64,000 nucleotides of DNA, from NCBI GenBank assembly GCA_024690885.1, contig JAILOI010000037.1:1-64000 (forward strand), read 5' to 3'. The stretch comes from Lachnospiraceae bacterium (lineage in GTDB: Bacteria > Bacillota > Clostridia > Lachnospirales > Lachnospiraceae). Below, piece by piece: positions 1 through 8,795 of this stretch (positions are counted from its first letter, which is position 1; every line of letters starts with the position of its first letter). A program made the translations under genes and the position numbers. The notes under the pieces are model-generated. The model did not search any database and was not told the DNA's origin. It was given only the letters and a program-made list of their open reading frames with translations.

Positions 1-214
<214 letters not shown>

Positions 215-220
215 TTTGGT

Positions 221-249
221 ATTGTAGCACAGTTTCCCATAGGGTGCAA
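221..249 (-). promoter_or_regulatory. Sigma-A-type promoter of rpsB
   Basis: Read on the minus strand, TTGCAC (244-249), a 17-base spacer and TACAAT (221-226) form a good vegetative promoter. A TG one base upstream of the -10 gives an extended -10 element. It sits just past the stop of the DUF2142 gene (272), so rpsB does not depend on read-through from the motility operon. Confidence 0.75.
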
Positions 250-271
250 TCGCTTTTTGTTGAAAAAGCCC

Positions 272-1714
272 CTATCTTCCCATGAAAAACCCAAAGGTTG
301 TATGCAAAAAATAACATTGCAGCAAGCCAAAGGCGAAAGCAACCACCTGCTCCGGCAAGCATTTGCATGAGGATTTCCCTCCTTTTGCAGCAACGGGTAT
401 CAAGTAGCAAAGCCAGATGAGTCCCAAGCCAAACACCGGGAAAAAGTAACGTCCCTGCAAGCCTTCGATAACACTGCATCCCACCGGATTGTCTTTCAGA
501 ATCATCGCCGGTATTGTCAATGCCGCCACAAAGACCGGTAAGATCAAAGCAACCCCTTCCACCCAAGGCAGCGGCCGATGGATGCTAAGAGAATCGCGTC
601 TTCGCGCGATAAATTCCGTTAGAATCATAAGCAACGTTGCTACATACATCAAACGTACAGAATTGATTTCCTCCAGGAAGCCAAGTACCGTACCGGTCAT
701 GCTGGCAAACAAAAACGCCCGCTTCTCCAGATACGTGCGAAGCAACAGCTCCAGGTACGCAAGGGGCTGTTCATAAGCAAATGCGGTGGTGTAATTGCTG
801 CCGTTCTCTGTCCCAAGCTGAAACAACTCCCCCGGCGCCAACACCACGTCCGCACAATAGGCGCTTGCCGCCCCAACCAACAGGATGCTTACAAACTGCA
901 GGATTTTCTTGCCTGTAGAACACTCCGAAGAAGGTGTAAAACAAAGCAGGGCTAACGGCAATAACAACAGGTATCCGCCGCCCTTGATCAAACCAAGAAG
1001 CGCTGCAAATACCAGCGTGTGCACATAAGGAGATCCCCCTTCCGGTTTTCTCCAAAGCCACAGCGCCGATGCAATAAAATTCACGCTGATAGCCACCACC
1101 ATACCGTCATACGAAAAACCGCTGATGGTCTGAATCATCAGGGGGAGCATTCCTGCCAGAGCCACAATCCACTTGCCAACAGGAATCCGATACACGGCAT
1201 AGGCATACAGTGCAAACACCACCAGCCACTGACACCCCCGAGCCAGCATGGTCATATAGAAAAAGTTCAAATGCAGCAGGCGTGCCAGCAAGATTCCAAA
1301 CATCATGGGAGCATAATTAATATCCTGATAGAAGGCAAGTTCCGGCATCCGATGAGGATTTTCCACCAAGGTTTCCTCCACGGTCTGATTGCGGATAGCC
1401 CAATAGGCTTCATAATCCGCCCGACCCGGTCGATCACAATAGCAGGCATCATAGGCACTGCCGTCAGAAGCGCGCATCAAACCGCCATTGCCACCGTCCA
1501 GCAGGGATTCCACCCGGTCATAGGCACTCCAAAAATGATTCCCGCCATCCGGAATGGACCAGGGCGTGAGGGCTACCATCCCGGCCAAACCCAAAAACAC
1601 TCCACCCAGAAGAAAGGCTCTAAGTGGAGTGAACATCTTACGTACCATATAGAAGCCGCTCATACAAACAAAAGCAGCCATCATTCCATAAACAAACAAG
1701 GTTTGCGTAAACAT
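272..1714 (-). CDS. DUF2142-type polytopic membrane protein (glycosyltransferase-like)
   Basis: A 480-residue integral membrane protein with about ten or more hydrophobic helices. It has a short extracytoplasmic segment after the first two helices (PWSIPDGGNHFWSAYD) and a late motif GLQGRYFFPVFGL. Both are typical of DUF2142, a family that resembles lipid-linked-sugar GT-C glycosyltransferases and is often found in surface polysaccharide loci. ATG at 1712-1714 follows AAGGA. It starts 5 bases after the GT2-GtrA gene, so the two are co-transcribed and probably act together in adding sugars outside the membrane. The substrate is unknown. A flagellar or cell-wall target is possible given the operon, but this is inference. 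Confidence 0.7.
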   Translation of the reverse strand: MFTQTLFVYGMMAAFVCMSGFYMVRKMFTPLRAFLLGGVFLGLAGMVALTPWSIPDGGNHFWSAYDRVESLLDGGNGGLMRASDGSAYDACYCDRPGRADYEAYWAIRNQTVEETLVENPHRMPELAFYQDINYAPMMFGILLARLLHLNFFYMTMLARGCQWLVVFALYAYAVYRIPVGKWIVALAGMLPLMIQTISGFSYDGMVVAISVNFIASALWLWRKPEGGSPYVHTLVFAALLGLIKGGGYLLLLPLALLCFTPSSECSTGKKILQFVSILLVGAASAYCADVVLAPGELFQLGTENGSNYTTAFAYEQPLAYLELLLRTYLEKRAFLFASMTGTVLGFLEEINSVRLMYVATLLMILTEFIARRRDSLSIHRPLPWVEGVALILPVFVAALTIPAMILKDNPVGCSVIEGLQGRYFFPVFGLGLIWLCYLIPVAAKGGKSSCKCLPEQVVAFAFGLLQCYFLHTTFGFFMGR

Positions 1715-1719
1715 ATCAG

Positions 1720-2748
1720 CTAGTCCTTATCGACCGTGCGAAACACCCAATGCTTCTGCACGTAGTAATTCATAAAATACAATGCGGTATCTACCACCAT
1801 CTTCAGCAGTACCACAACGCCGGAAACCAATCGATCCAGCCATGTGACACATAATCCGGAGATGGTTCCGGAAACAATCACCAAAGCAATATACTTTAAA
1901 AACTGCCCCACCAGATGTCCCTCTTGTTGGAATACCACCTTGCGATTCAAAGTAAAATTAAACAAGCAGGAACAACCTCTGGCCACATAGGTGGCAATCA
2001 AAATTGTCCATCCCACATGTACAAACAGGGTAAAAAGCCCAAACTCTAACACCACCGACAACAACGATACCGCGGAGTATCGAAACAAGCGTCGATAGAT
2101 GCGAACGGAATCCAACAGTGGATGAAAATGGGAAGAGGCGTTATTCTCCTCGTACACCGTGGTAATCGGCACTTCAAAAAATGCCACCCCTTGCTTACGT
2201 GCCGCAATGAGCATATTGGTTTCATACTCATAACGGTCACCTTCCGTATCGATGCAAGCAGATAGAAAACTTTGGGGAATGCCCCGCAGACCGGTCTGGG
2301 TGTCGGACACCTGAATCTGACACAGCAGGCGATACATCACCCGGGAAATCTCATTGCCAAACCGGCTTCTGGCCGGAACGGAGGGGTCGTGAAACTGCCG
2401 ACAACCCATAATTAAATCCGTCGGATGTTCCATCAATGCATCCCGCACCTTACAAATATCCTCCGGTAAGTGCTGTCCATCTGCATCTACGGTAATGACG
2501 CCGGAAACCGATTCCTTGGAACGGCAATGGCAAAAAGCGGTTTTTAACGCAGCACCTTTGCCACGATTTTGTTCGTGGGTAAGAATGGTAACCTGTGGCA
2601 TCCGGGCTAAATCGCGAAAGATCTCATCATAATCGCTTCCACTGCCATCATTGACCACCACAATATCCGTAAACGATTCACTTAACGTTTGTACAAAGGC
2701 GCACAGCTTCTTGGCCGGCTTATAAGCCGGAATAATAATCGTATACAA
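1720..2748 (-). CDS. Bifunctional GT2 glycosyltransferase / GtrA membrane protein
   Basis: 342 residues. The N-terminal GT-A domain (about 1-215) begins YTIIIPAYKPAKKL, carries VVVNDGSGSD and the metal-binding DADGQHLP, and resembles polyprenyl-phosphate mannose/glucose synthases (DPM1/GtrB-like). The C-terminal part (about 225-335) has four hydrophobic helices and ends MNYYVQKHWVF, as in GtrA flippase-like proteins. The fusion therefore suggests synthesis of a lipid-linked sugar and its transfer across the membrane. The start is TTG, with AGGAG 7 bases upstream and no ATG in a sensible place. It lies between an MltG-like gene (12 bases) and the DUF2142 gene (5 bases). Family assignment is firm; the sugar is unknown. 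Confidence 0.85.
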   Translation of the reverse strand: MYTIIIPAYKPAKKLCAFVQTLSESFTDIVVVNDGSGSDYDEIFRDLARMPQVTILTHEQNRGKGAALKTAFCHCRSKESVSGVITVDADGQHLPEDICKVRDALMEHPTDLIMGCRQFHDPSVPARSRFGNEISRVMYRLLCQIQVSDTQTGLRGIPQSFLSACIDTEGDRYEYETNMLIAARKQGVAFFEVPITTVYEENNASSHFHPLLDSVRIYRRLFRYSAVSLLSVVLEFGLFTLFVHVGWTILIATYVARGCSCLFNFTLNRKVVFQQEGHLVGQFLKYIALVIVSGTISGLCVTWLDRLVSGVVVLLKMVVDTALYFMNYYVQKHWVFRTVDKD

Positions 2749-2760
2749 AGCAGAACTCCT

Positions 2761-3357
2761 TTATTGACGTTTCGTAATGATATTGGCAATTTCTTCATAG
2801 GTCGCACCCTTAGGGACCGAATACGTACCCGGCTGAATGATATTGTCGTAGTTGTTATTCTCAAGATAGGAATTGAATCGCTGCGCAGAATCCACCGCAC
2901 CCACCTGGTACAGCTTCTCGCCTACACGATTGGAACCGTCGCCACCGGAAATGGTGATTTCAAAATGCTCACCGGTTGCCTGTGGAGTTTCCTCCGCAGC
3001 TTCCTCCACAGCATCATCCGAAGTCGCAGATTCCGCCGAACCATCCTCCTCTGCAACTGCTAAGGCCGCCGCTTCATCTTCTTCGGTTGCGCCCGGAATT
3101 TTCTCAACCGTCATCTCGTTGCCATCGGCATCCACCGCGGTTTCCTTCTCCGTAGATTTTTCGGAATCTTCCTTGGACGCCGTTGTCTCCTCGCTATCAT
3201 CCGTTTGGCTATCCTGTTGTTCTGCCACGGTTTGCTCATCTTTTGCAGCTGCATCGGTGGTATCCAGCGGCTTTAAGAACGCTATGGCAATCAGAAAAAT
3301 AAGGGAGGTCACAAAAATACCAACGCCCATCCCTCGCATATAATACTTCAGTTTCAT
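2761..3357 (-). CDS. Membrane-anchored protein with MltG/YceG-like C-terminal module
   Basis: 198 residues. One N-terminal transmembrane helix (about 8-30) is followed by a very acidic, Ala/Glu/Ser/Thr-rich linker of about 100 residues. A C-terminal module of about 45 residues (ending NNNYDNIIQPGTYSVPKGATYEEIANIIT) resembles the LysM-like N-terminal subdomain of endolytic transglycosylase MltG. The catalytic MltG domain is missing, so it is not expected to cut glycan strands; it may bind peptidoglycan or position a partner. The ATG at 3357 is chosen over a longer frame because GGGGAG lies just upstream. It sits in the motility operon tail, 10 bases after the SwrB-like gene. Confidence 0.6.
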   Translation of the reverse strand: MKLKYYMRGMGVGIFVTSLIFLIAIAFLKPLDTTDAAAKDEQTVAEQQDSQTDDSEETTASKEDSEKSTEKETAVDADGNEMTVEKIPGATEEDEAAALAVAEEDGSAESATSDDAVEEAAEETPQATGEHFEITISGGDGSNRVGEKLYQVGAVDSAQRFNSYLENNNYDNIIQPGTYSVPKGATYEEIANIITKRQ

Positions 3358-3367
3358 CGTCTCTCCC

Positions 3368-4111
3368 CTATGCCCGGTAATCCTCATCAAAGAGGCCCAG
3401 CACCAATTTGATTTCACCTAATCCTCTGCCAAGCTTCTTGGCAATCTCAATCTCACTGTAACCTTCCTTGAACATCTGCAGAATCACTTCATTCTCATCT
3501 GCATCCGCAAGCTCCGCCTCATGGTCATCCTCTACTTTCTGCATAAATACCTGCTTCAGGGATTCCATGTTCTCTTCCACCGCTTTCCGCACATCCTCCG
3601 GAATTAAGGTGTCTTCCTCAGATACCTGTGTGTAAAGTGTTTCATCGATCGGTGCACCTTTTTGTTCCTCATAGGAAGCTGTCAGTGTTTTCACATCTTC
3701 CTTCATGGCACGCAAGGCAGATTCCGACTGCTGTAATTCTTCCGTTAATTTCGTAATCTTCTCCTGCTTCTCATTCAGCATGTTATAGAGAAAAAGCACC
3801 TCATCATGGGATTTATTCATAGAATCCAACACGGTATCGGAATACTCGTTGATTGCTAAAATCTTCTCGTTGGTTTCCTTATCCGACTTGTTCTCCAAAT
3901 CCATAATGGCATGATCCAAGCTGTTTTCGATGCGACGATCGATTTCGTCAGCAGCACGTCCCATTGCTTTCTCAACGATGGTATGTACTTCCTTCTCGCT
4001 CATCTTCTGAATATGCTCGATATCAGAAGAAGACAGCTTCTCCGTAACGAAGAAGCTGCCAACAAAAATAGCCAAGCCAATTAATAACAGTGTAATTTCT
4101 AAGCCAGTCAT
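3368..4111 (-). CDS. SwrB-like membrane coiled-coil protein (DUF6115 type)
   Basis: 247 residues: one N-terminal transmembrane segment (about 5-24), a long charged coiled coil (about 30-150), an acidic linker and a C-terminal helix-turn-helix-like segment (EVILQMFKEGYSEIEIAKKL). This layout, and its place in the operon segment between sigma-28 and rpsB, match B. subtilis SwrB (YlxL), which activates the flagellar type III secretion apparatus. Sequence similarity to SwrB is recollected at family level only, and this protein is longer than the B. subtilis one. The HTH-like end probably binds protein rather than DNA, because the protein is membrane-anchored. Confidence 0.6.
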   Translation of the reverse strand: MTGLEITLLLIGLAIFVGSFFVTEKLSSSDIEHIQKMSEKEVHTIVEKAMGRAADEIDRRIENSLDHAIMDLENKSDKETNEKILAINEYSDTVLDSMNKSHDEVLFLYNMLNEKQEKITKLTEELQQSESALRAMKEDVKTLTASYEEQKGAPIDETLYTQVSEEDTLIPEDVRKAVEENMESLKQVFMQKVEDDHEAELADADENEVILQMFKEGYSEIEIAKKLGRGLGEIKLVLGLFDEDYRA

Positions 4112-4126
4112 TGTAATTCTCCAAAT

Positions 4127-4447
4127 TTAGATTTTCATATCAAAGGAACCATGGTCGTTCTTCAGACGTACCGAGCCATCGGACACTTGAGATTTATCTT
4201 TCTTTTTCTTCTTGTTCCGATTGGCCTGATAGGTGTCCCCATTGCCACCACCTTCAAAGTCAAAGGGGTGATCTGCCGCTTCCTCCTTGTCCTTAACGGA
4301 ATGCAAATTTAAGTCCACACCTTCCTTTACTGCATTGGACGCAAACTCCTGTTGTACGATGGGTTTGTGTTCCTCTGCCGCTTTGTTGGCGGAAACCTCC
4401 GTTGTATTTTGTATCATTCCGTTAAAATCAATGGGACGAATAGACAT
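4127..4447 (-). CDS. Small hydrophilic protein of unknown function in the motility operon
   Basis: 106 residues, no membrane segment, no recognised domain. The N-terminus (MSIRPIDFNGMIQNTTEV) is followed by a charged, probably disordered middle and a lysine-rich stretch (NRNKKKKKDKSQ). A GTG at 4456 could add three residues, but AAAGGA is correctly spaced for the ATG at 4447. It lies 14 bases after fapA and 15 before the SwrB-like gene, clearly within the operon. No function is proposed beyond a likely motility link by context. Confidence 0.6.
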   Translation of the reverse strand: MSIRPIDFNGMIQNTTEVSANKAAEEHKPIVQQEFASNAVKEGVDLNLHSVKDKEEAADHPFDFEGGGNGDTYQANRNKKKKKDKSQVSDGSVRLKNDHGSFDMKI

Positions 4448-4461
4448 AACACTCACATCCT

Positions 4462-6063
4462 TTAAAGGTTGCTCACTAAAATTTCTCCGTTTTTCTTCTC
4501 AAACTGACAATAGGAACGCTTGTCCTTCATGGTCATCGAGAGATCGGAAATGGTAATCATAACACCGGAATGGATATCCCGCCGAACAATTACCTTGGCA
4601 TGCTTGGAATTAATCAACTCCTGATGCAGCGCATTAAACTCCACGCGACAGTCTTGCAACATGTCCTTGGTGGATCGAAGTTCTGACATCAGCTTATTCA
4701 AGTACAGCATATTCTTGTGATCCAACGCTTTACCGGACTCCACAAAGTCATTGTAGGTTTTAATGACCGGAGTCAACTTATTGATTTTCTTGGTCAACGA
4801 AGAGATACTCTTGTGAAGCTGTGTGTATCGTTCCTTCTTCTCCGGAGCCATGCCCACTTCAATATGGGTCATCGCTCCCATTTCAGAACCGATGGTCATG
4901 GACTCTACCTTGCCGCCCGCACGTACATTACCTCCGGCAATAAAGCCCTTCTTATCGATTACAATAATATCCTCGGAAGCATTCACTTCGCTATAGATAA
5001 TGGATCCGGTTTCAATATATCCGCCGGAAAAAACTTTGGCATTCTCAATAAACTGAACGATGACGTTGCCCTTGGCGTCTAAGATACCACGGCGCATACC
5101 ATGAATACCACGCTTTACAATGATCTGGCCACCGGCCTGGACCAACGCATCTTCTACGACACCATCCACAATAACGTCACCCTTGGCAACGATGGAGAAC
5201 CCTCCACGCACATTGCCGTGGATATGCACATTGCCGTCGTAATTAATATTACCAATGGAATTATCCACGTCCGCCGGTACATCATACACGTCGGATACAA
5301 ACACCTTGTCATTGACAAGGGATACATGACCGGTAACCGCTGCAAAAATCTCGGTACGATCATCGGAAATCCGGATATTCTGACCAAATTCCAAATGTTT
5401 GGATTTTACCGAACGGGTTGGAATATCCTGTCCGCAAACATTCTTTCCCGGTTTTCCACGATCCTCCGGTGTCAATCGTGCCAGCAAATCGCCTTCTTTC
5501 ACACCGCAAATCGTATTCAAATCGTGGTAATCCACGGAACCGTCCTCGTTATGTTTTGGTTTTAGGGAAGGATTGGTATTAAAGAAATATTCAATCTTAG
5601 CATCCCGGCCGATTTCCGGCTGAAGTCCTTCCGCAAAAACAAGATCCGTTGCATAACAAGGATCTTCTAAATATGCTAAAATCGCTTCTTGATCAATTCC
5701 ATAAACGACACCACGCTTGGATAACTCACCCATGATGTCTTTCGCGTTCATGCGAGAACCCTTCAGTGAAGGGGGCATAAAACGACAGGTTACACGCATG
5801 CGATCAAGCGAAATCTTGATCGACATCATCTCGCTGAATTCCAGGCCATCGCAATTACCAAAGGAAAAGGTACTCTCCTTGGGTTCTGCCAGTTGCCGAC
5901 GGAACTCCGATTTCTCATATTCCGAGATGCCATGTGCAGTCAAATATTCATCCACTTCCATCACATTGATTGGAAGTCCTCCCTCTTTCGGCGGATATAT
6001 ATGGCCGATTGCTTGAGAGCCGTTGATTTCTACTTGGACATAACCATTTAACTGATTGCTCAT
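4462..6063 (-). CDS. fapA: FapA family protein (DUF342, flagellar assembly protein A)
   Basis: 533 residues matching DUF342/FapA. There is an N-terminal region with a DLNTICGVKEGDLLARLTP segment, then a right-handed beta-helix-like core rich in Gly/Val/Ile (for example GNINYDGNVHIHGNVRGGF and the following repeats, about 260-390). A coiled coil (about 415-480) comes next, with a short C-terminal domain. FapA proteins are polymerising or scaffolding factors tied to flagellar assembly and polar placement in some bacteria. The ATG at 6063 is preferred over an upstream ATG (6087) because GGAGG lies between them. It follows sigma-28 by 27 bases. Confidence 0.8.
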   Translation of the reverse strand: MSNQLNGYVQVEINGSQAIGHIYPPKEGGLPINVMEVDEYLTAHGISEYEKSEFRRQLAEPKESTFSFGNCDGLEFSEMMSIKISLDRMRVTCRFMPPSLKGSRMNAKDIMGELSKRGVVYGIDQEAILAYLEDPCYATDLVFAEGLQPEIGRDAKIEYFFNTNPSLKPKHNEDGSVDYHDLNTICGVKEGDLLARLTPEDRGKPGKNVCGQDIPTRSVKSKHLEFGQNIRISDDRTEIFAAVTGHVSLVNDKVFVSDVYDVPADVDNSIGNINYDGNVHIHGNVRGGFSIVAKGDVIVDGVVEDALVQAGGQIIVKRGIHGMRRGILDAKGNVIVQFIENAKVFSGGYIETGSIIYSEVNASEDIIVIDKKGFIAGGNVRAGGKVESMTIGSEMGAMTHIEVGMAPEKKERYTQLHKSISSLTKKINKLTPVIKTYNDFVESGKALDHKNMLYLNKLMSELRSTKDMLQDCRVEFNALHQELINSKHAKVIVRRDIHSGVMITISDLSMTMKDKRSYCQFEKKNGEILVSNL

Positions 6064-6090
6064 TGGCTGGCCAATCCTCCTCCCCATGTG

Positions 6091-6855
6091 TTAACCGGTC
6101 AAAATATTCATGTATGGTCCCATCTTCTTTTTCATTTTTACCAAGGCCTTGGTATGAAGCTGAGACACACGTGATTCAGAAACCTCTAAAACACGACTGA
6201 TTTCTTTTAACGTTAAGTCCTCATAATAATACAATAGTATGACTTTCTTTTCCTTTTCCGTCAATGTTTCCAGAGCTTCTGCCAAAACTTCTTTCAGTTC
6301 TTCTCTGGAAATAACATCCTCCGGCTGTTCAAAATGCGTATTGCGATGGGCATCCATTGCCGGCTCGTTGCCCTGCTCCATAAATTCATTTAGGGATACC
6401 AAGTTGGTTACCTTCAACTGAGACTGCCAACCTAAGTATTCATCCTCTGAGATTCCAAGCTCGCTTGCAACCTCTGCATCCGAAGCAACTTTACCGGTTC
6501 GAATCTCTACGGTTTTCGATGCTTCGTCAATTTTCTTCTGCTTCTGACGCACGGTACGGGGAATCCAATCCATCTTGCGGATCTGGTCCAAAATCGCACC
6601 CTTGATGCGTAAGCTGGCGTATGTTTCGAACTTTACCTCCTTGGCAAGATCAAACTTGTCAATAGCATCGATCAAACCAAATACACCATATCCAACCAAA
6701 TCATCGTACTCAACATTGCTGCCAAGATACATTGCCAGCTTGCCGGCAACCACCTTGACAAGGGGTGCATATTCTACGATAATCTGCTCTCTCAATTGTG
6801 GGGTGGGATTCTTACGATAATCATCCCAAAGTTTTTCCTTGTCTACTGTGTTCAT
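6091..6855 (-). CDS. fliA: RNA polymerase sigma-28 factor (FliA/SigD/WhiG)
   Basis: 254 residues with the regions of sigma-28: region 2 (EYDDLVGYGVFGLIDAIDKF, the core-binding and -10 recognition part), region 3 (FETYASLRIKGAILDQIRKM and the SLNEFM linker) and region 4 (LTEKEKKVILLYYYEDLTLK, SESRVSQLHTKAL). It directs transcription of late flagellar and chemotaxis genes and is normally held by FlgM, which is not in this window. The ATG has GGGGAA upstream. Its place near the end of a 37-kb operon matches B. subtilis sigD. A matching promoter is seen before the chemoreceptor gene at 58847-61000. Confidence 0.95.
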   Translation of the reverse strand: MNTVDKEKLWDDYRKNPTPQLREQIIVEYAPLVKVVAGKLAMYLGSNVEYDDLVGYGVFGLIDAIDKFDLAKEVKFETYASLRIKGAILDQIRKMDWIPRTVRQKQKKIDEASKTVEIRTGKVASDAEVASELGISEDEYLGWQSQLKVTNLVSLNEFMEQGNEPAMDAHRNTHFEQPEDVISREELKEVLAEALETLTEKEKKVILLYYYEDLTLKEISRVLEVSESRVSQLHTKALVKMKKKMGPYMNILTG

Positions 6856-6876
6856 ATCCGTTCCCCATGTTCAAGT

Positions 6877-7155
6877 TTATTCGTCTTCTGATGCTTCATC
6901 CGACGTTGCTTCCTCTGAAGTTTCCCCCGCTTCATCCGAAGACTCCTCTTCCATATCCTCCGGCAACTCTGCCTCCGGGGCCAACGCCCAATCCAATACC
7001 ATCTTCACAATGGATCCGATGGTTAAAAATAAAAGTGCAGAAACCACCAAACGAACGGTAAACGTACCAAACGCAACATGCTGTACAATCGATACAATGC
7101 ATGAAATTGCGCATGCCATCAATGCAACAAACGGCGGTATCATTTTCGTATTCAT
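6877..7155 (-). CDS. Small two-helix membrane protein with acidic tail, unknown function
   Basis: 92 residues: two hydrophobic helices (about 6-28 and 33-56) and a strongly acidic Glu/Ser/Ala/Thr tail of about 30 residues (from EDMEEESSDEAGE to the end). The ATG at 7155 follows GGGAGA. It lies between cheD and fliA with close spacing, so it is part of the operon. No family is recognised. The codon pattern and length are consistent across the frame, and an RBS is present, so it is likely real. It could be a small membrane partner of a motility component, but nothing in the sequence says which. Confidence 0.6.
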   Translation of the reverse strand: MNTKMIPPFVALMACAISCIVSIVQHVAFGTFTVRLVVSALLFLTIGSIVKMVLDWALAPEAELPEDMEEESSDEAGETSEEATSDEASEDE

Positions 7156-7169
7156 GTCATATTCTCCCG

Positions 7170-7652
7170 TTAAATGGTCTTCGGCGGCTTGCCCACAGCT
7201 TTGATTAAATAGTCCCCGGTTTCGCTGTAGAACTCTACGGTTCGACCGTAGTTAAGTCCGGTATCTTCCGCTAAAAGCTTCACACCCAATTCTTTGAGTT
7301 TTGCCTTGCTCGCCTCTGCGTTTCGTGCACCAACGTTAATGGTGGGTGCCGCACCGCCGGCAAACATGGTGGCGCCTCCGGCAATCTTGGCCACCAGACG
7401 GGATTTGTTCGCCCCCATCTTAATCATGTCATCGTACAGTTTCTGAATGCCCGTGTCCGCAAACTTCGCAATATTGGTATTGTTACGAATTTGGGTACTG
7501 TCAGGTAACATAATATGAGCAAGACCGCTGATCTTAGACACCGGATCATACATCGCGATGCCGATACAAGAGCCCAGTCCAATCGTGGTGAGATTGTCCG
7601 GAGCCTTGCATGCCTTAAGATCTGCCATTCCGACCTTAATCATTTCTCCCAT
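7170..7652 (-). CDS. cheD: Chemoreceptor glutamine deamidase CheD
   Basis: 160 residues. CheD deamidates glutamines on chemoreceptors and, in Bacillus-type chemotaxis, is controlled by binding CheC. The catalytic residues are visible: Cys29 in GLGSCIGIAM and His46 in GLAHIMLPDS. The ATG at 7652 is chosen because AGAGGTG is 9 bases upstream. An ATG four codons earlier sits too close to that site. It follows cheC by 15 bases, the usual neighbour. It acts on receptors such as the one encoded at 58847-61000. Confidence 0.93.
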   Translation of the reverse strand: MGEMIKVGMADLKACKAPDNLTTIGLGSCIGIAMYDPVSKISGLAHIMLPDSTQIRNNTNIAKFADTGIQKLYDDMIKMGANKSRLVAKIAGGATMFAGGAAPTINVGARNAEASKAKLKELGVKLLAEDTGLNYGRTVEFYSETGDYLIKAVGKPPKTI

Positions 7653-7667
7653 ATATGCATTCACCTC

Positions 7668-8288
7668 TTAAACTGGTAAACCTAATGCTCTCAATATCTT
7701 CTCATATGATTCGCCTTCCGGCATTAAAATAAAGTATCCATCGATGCCCACATCATCGCTAAACTCTGTCTTGATAAAAAGTGCATTATCTCCTACCATA
7801 CCGAACTGGATTGCCGGTACGCTAAGGATAGCTGCAGCCATATCAATGGACACGTATGGAATGGTTGGTGAGATATTCAAATTCGTAAGACCGGACAATG
7901 CAGATAGATAGGAGCCTGCAATAATATTACCGATTTCCCGAATCGCGGATAAGTCCATATCATCGAAATCCGCATCGTATTCCGGATCTCGCATCATCAG
8001 ACGATTCACCAGATGATGTGCTGACGTTAAATCCATCAGAAACATCATGCTTCCCTCGATATCATTCTCAACACCAAGTAAAATACCAACCACAATCTGG
8101 TCTTCGCTTCCGATTGCAGAGCCGATTTTCTCGACTGCAATCAGCTCAACCTTCGGCACTTTCATATCGAGCCGAAGGTTCAGCATATTCGCGATTGCCG
8201 TTGTGGCATTACCGGCACCAATGTTACCGATTTCTTTCAGTACATCAAAGTACTTCTCATTAATTTCCTCAAAGGAGCTTTCTGCCAT
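7668..8288 (-). CDS. cheC: CheY-P phosphatase CheC
   Basis: 206 residues with both CheC active-site motifs (D/S-x3-E-x2-N). The first is in VLKEIGNIGAGNATTAIA near the N-terminus and the second in LSAIREIGNIIAGSYLSA near the middle. CheC removes phosphate from CheY-P and binds CheD. The ATG at 8288 is preferred over one five codons upstream because of GAGGAA spacing. It sits between cheW and cheD. The window also holds FliY, a second phosphatase of this family, placed at the switch. Confidence 0.93.
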   Translation of the reverse strand: MAESSFEEINEKYFDVLKEIGNIGAGNATTAIANMLNLRLDMKVPKVELIAVEKIGSAIGSEDQIVVGILLGVENDIEGSMMFLMDLTSAHHLVNRLMMRDPEYDADFDDMDLSAIREIGNIIAGSYLSALSGLTNLNISPTIPYVSIDMAAAILSVPAIQFGMVGDNALFIKTEFSDDVGIDGYFILMPEGESYEKILRALGLPV

Positions 8289-8312
8289 AATAGTTTTCCT
8301 CAAAAACGATAA

Positions 8313-8783
8313 TTAGGATGCATCGACCTCATCCACCAATGCTGAGATTTCAAAAATAGAAATCAAATCATTGCCGTTCTTACCGATGCCATTAATAAAT
8401 GAGTTTGCGCTTCTCTTGGCATTCTGAACGTTACGCTCAATTTCCGACTCACCCAAAGAAATAACTTCCTTCACTTCGTCTACCTGAATGCCAACCAAAC
8501 CCTGTTCCTCAAGTTTTAAGATGATAATTCTGGACTTGTTGGTTAATACATCCTCGCCCAATTTCATCTTACGACGTGCACTCATAACCGGAACAACTTC
8601 ACCACGCAAGTTGATAACTCCGTTATAATGTGCCTGTGCTTTCGGCACACGTGTAATCTTCTGCATACGAACAATATTGTCTACCAGCGCAATGTTGATA
8701 CCATACTGCTCATCACCGATTTTTACAACGATATATTGAATTTTCTCTTCTTCAATTGCTTCTAATTCTTTATGATTCGCCAT
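8313..8783 (-). CDS. cheW: Chemotaxis coupling protein CheW
   Basis: 156 residues, a single CheW domain (about 14-150): YIVVKIGDEQYGINIALVDN, then NLRGEVVPVMSARRKMKLG. It links chemoreceptors to CheA in signalling arrays at the inner membrane. A GGGAGG site precedes the ATG. It lies 12 bases after cheA, whose C-terminal domain is homologous. Confidence 0.95.
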   Translation of the reverse strand: MANHKELEAIEEEKIQYIVVKIGDEQYGINIALVDNIVRMQKITRVPKAQAHYNGVINLRGEVVPVMSARRKMKLGEDVLTNKSRIIILKLEEQGLVGIQVDEVKEVISLGESEIERNVQNAKRSANSFINGIGKNGNDLISIFEISALVDEVDAS

Positions 8784-8795
8784 AAGAAACCTCCC

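Noticed and set aside
245-275. Hairpin GCTTTTT/AAAAAGC between the DUF2142 gene and rpsB as a terminator
   Set aside because: It is AT-only except at the base, lacks a U-tract after it and overlaps the rpsB promoter.
1019-1723. A 234-codon open frame on the plus strand
   Set aside because: It is antisense to the DUF2142 gene, His/Gln-rich with no domain, and has no ribosome site; a shadow frame.
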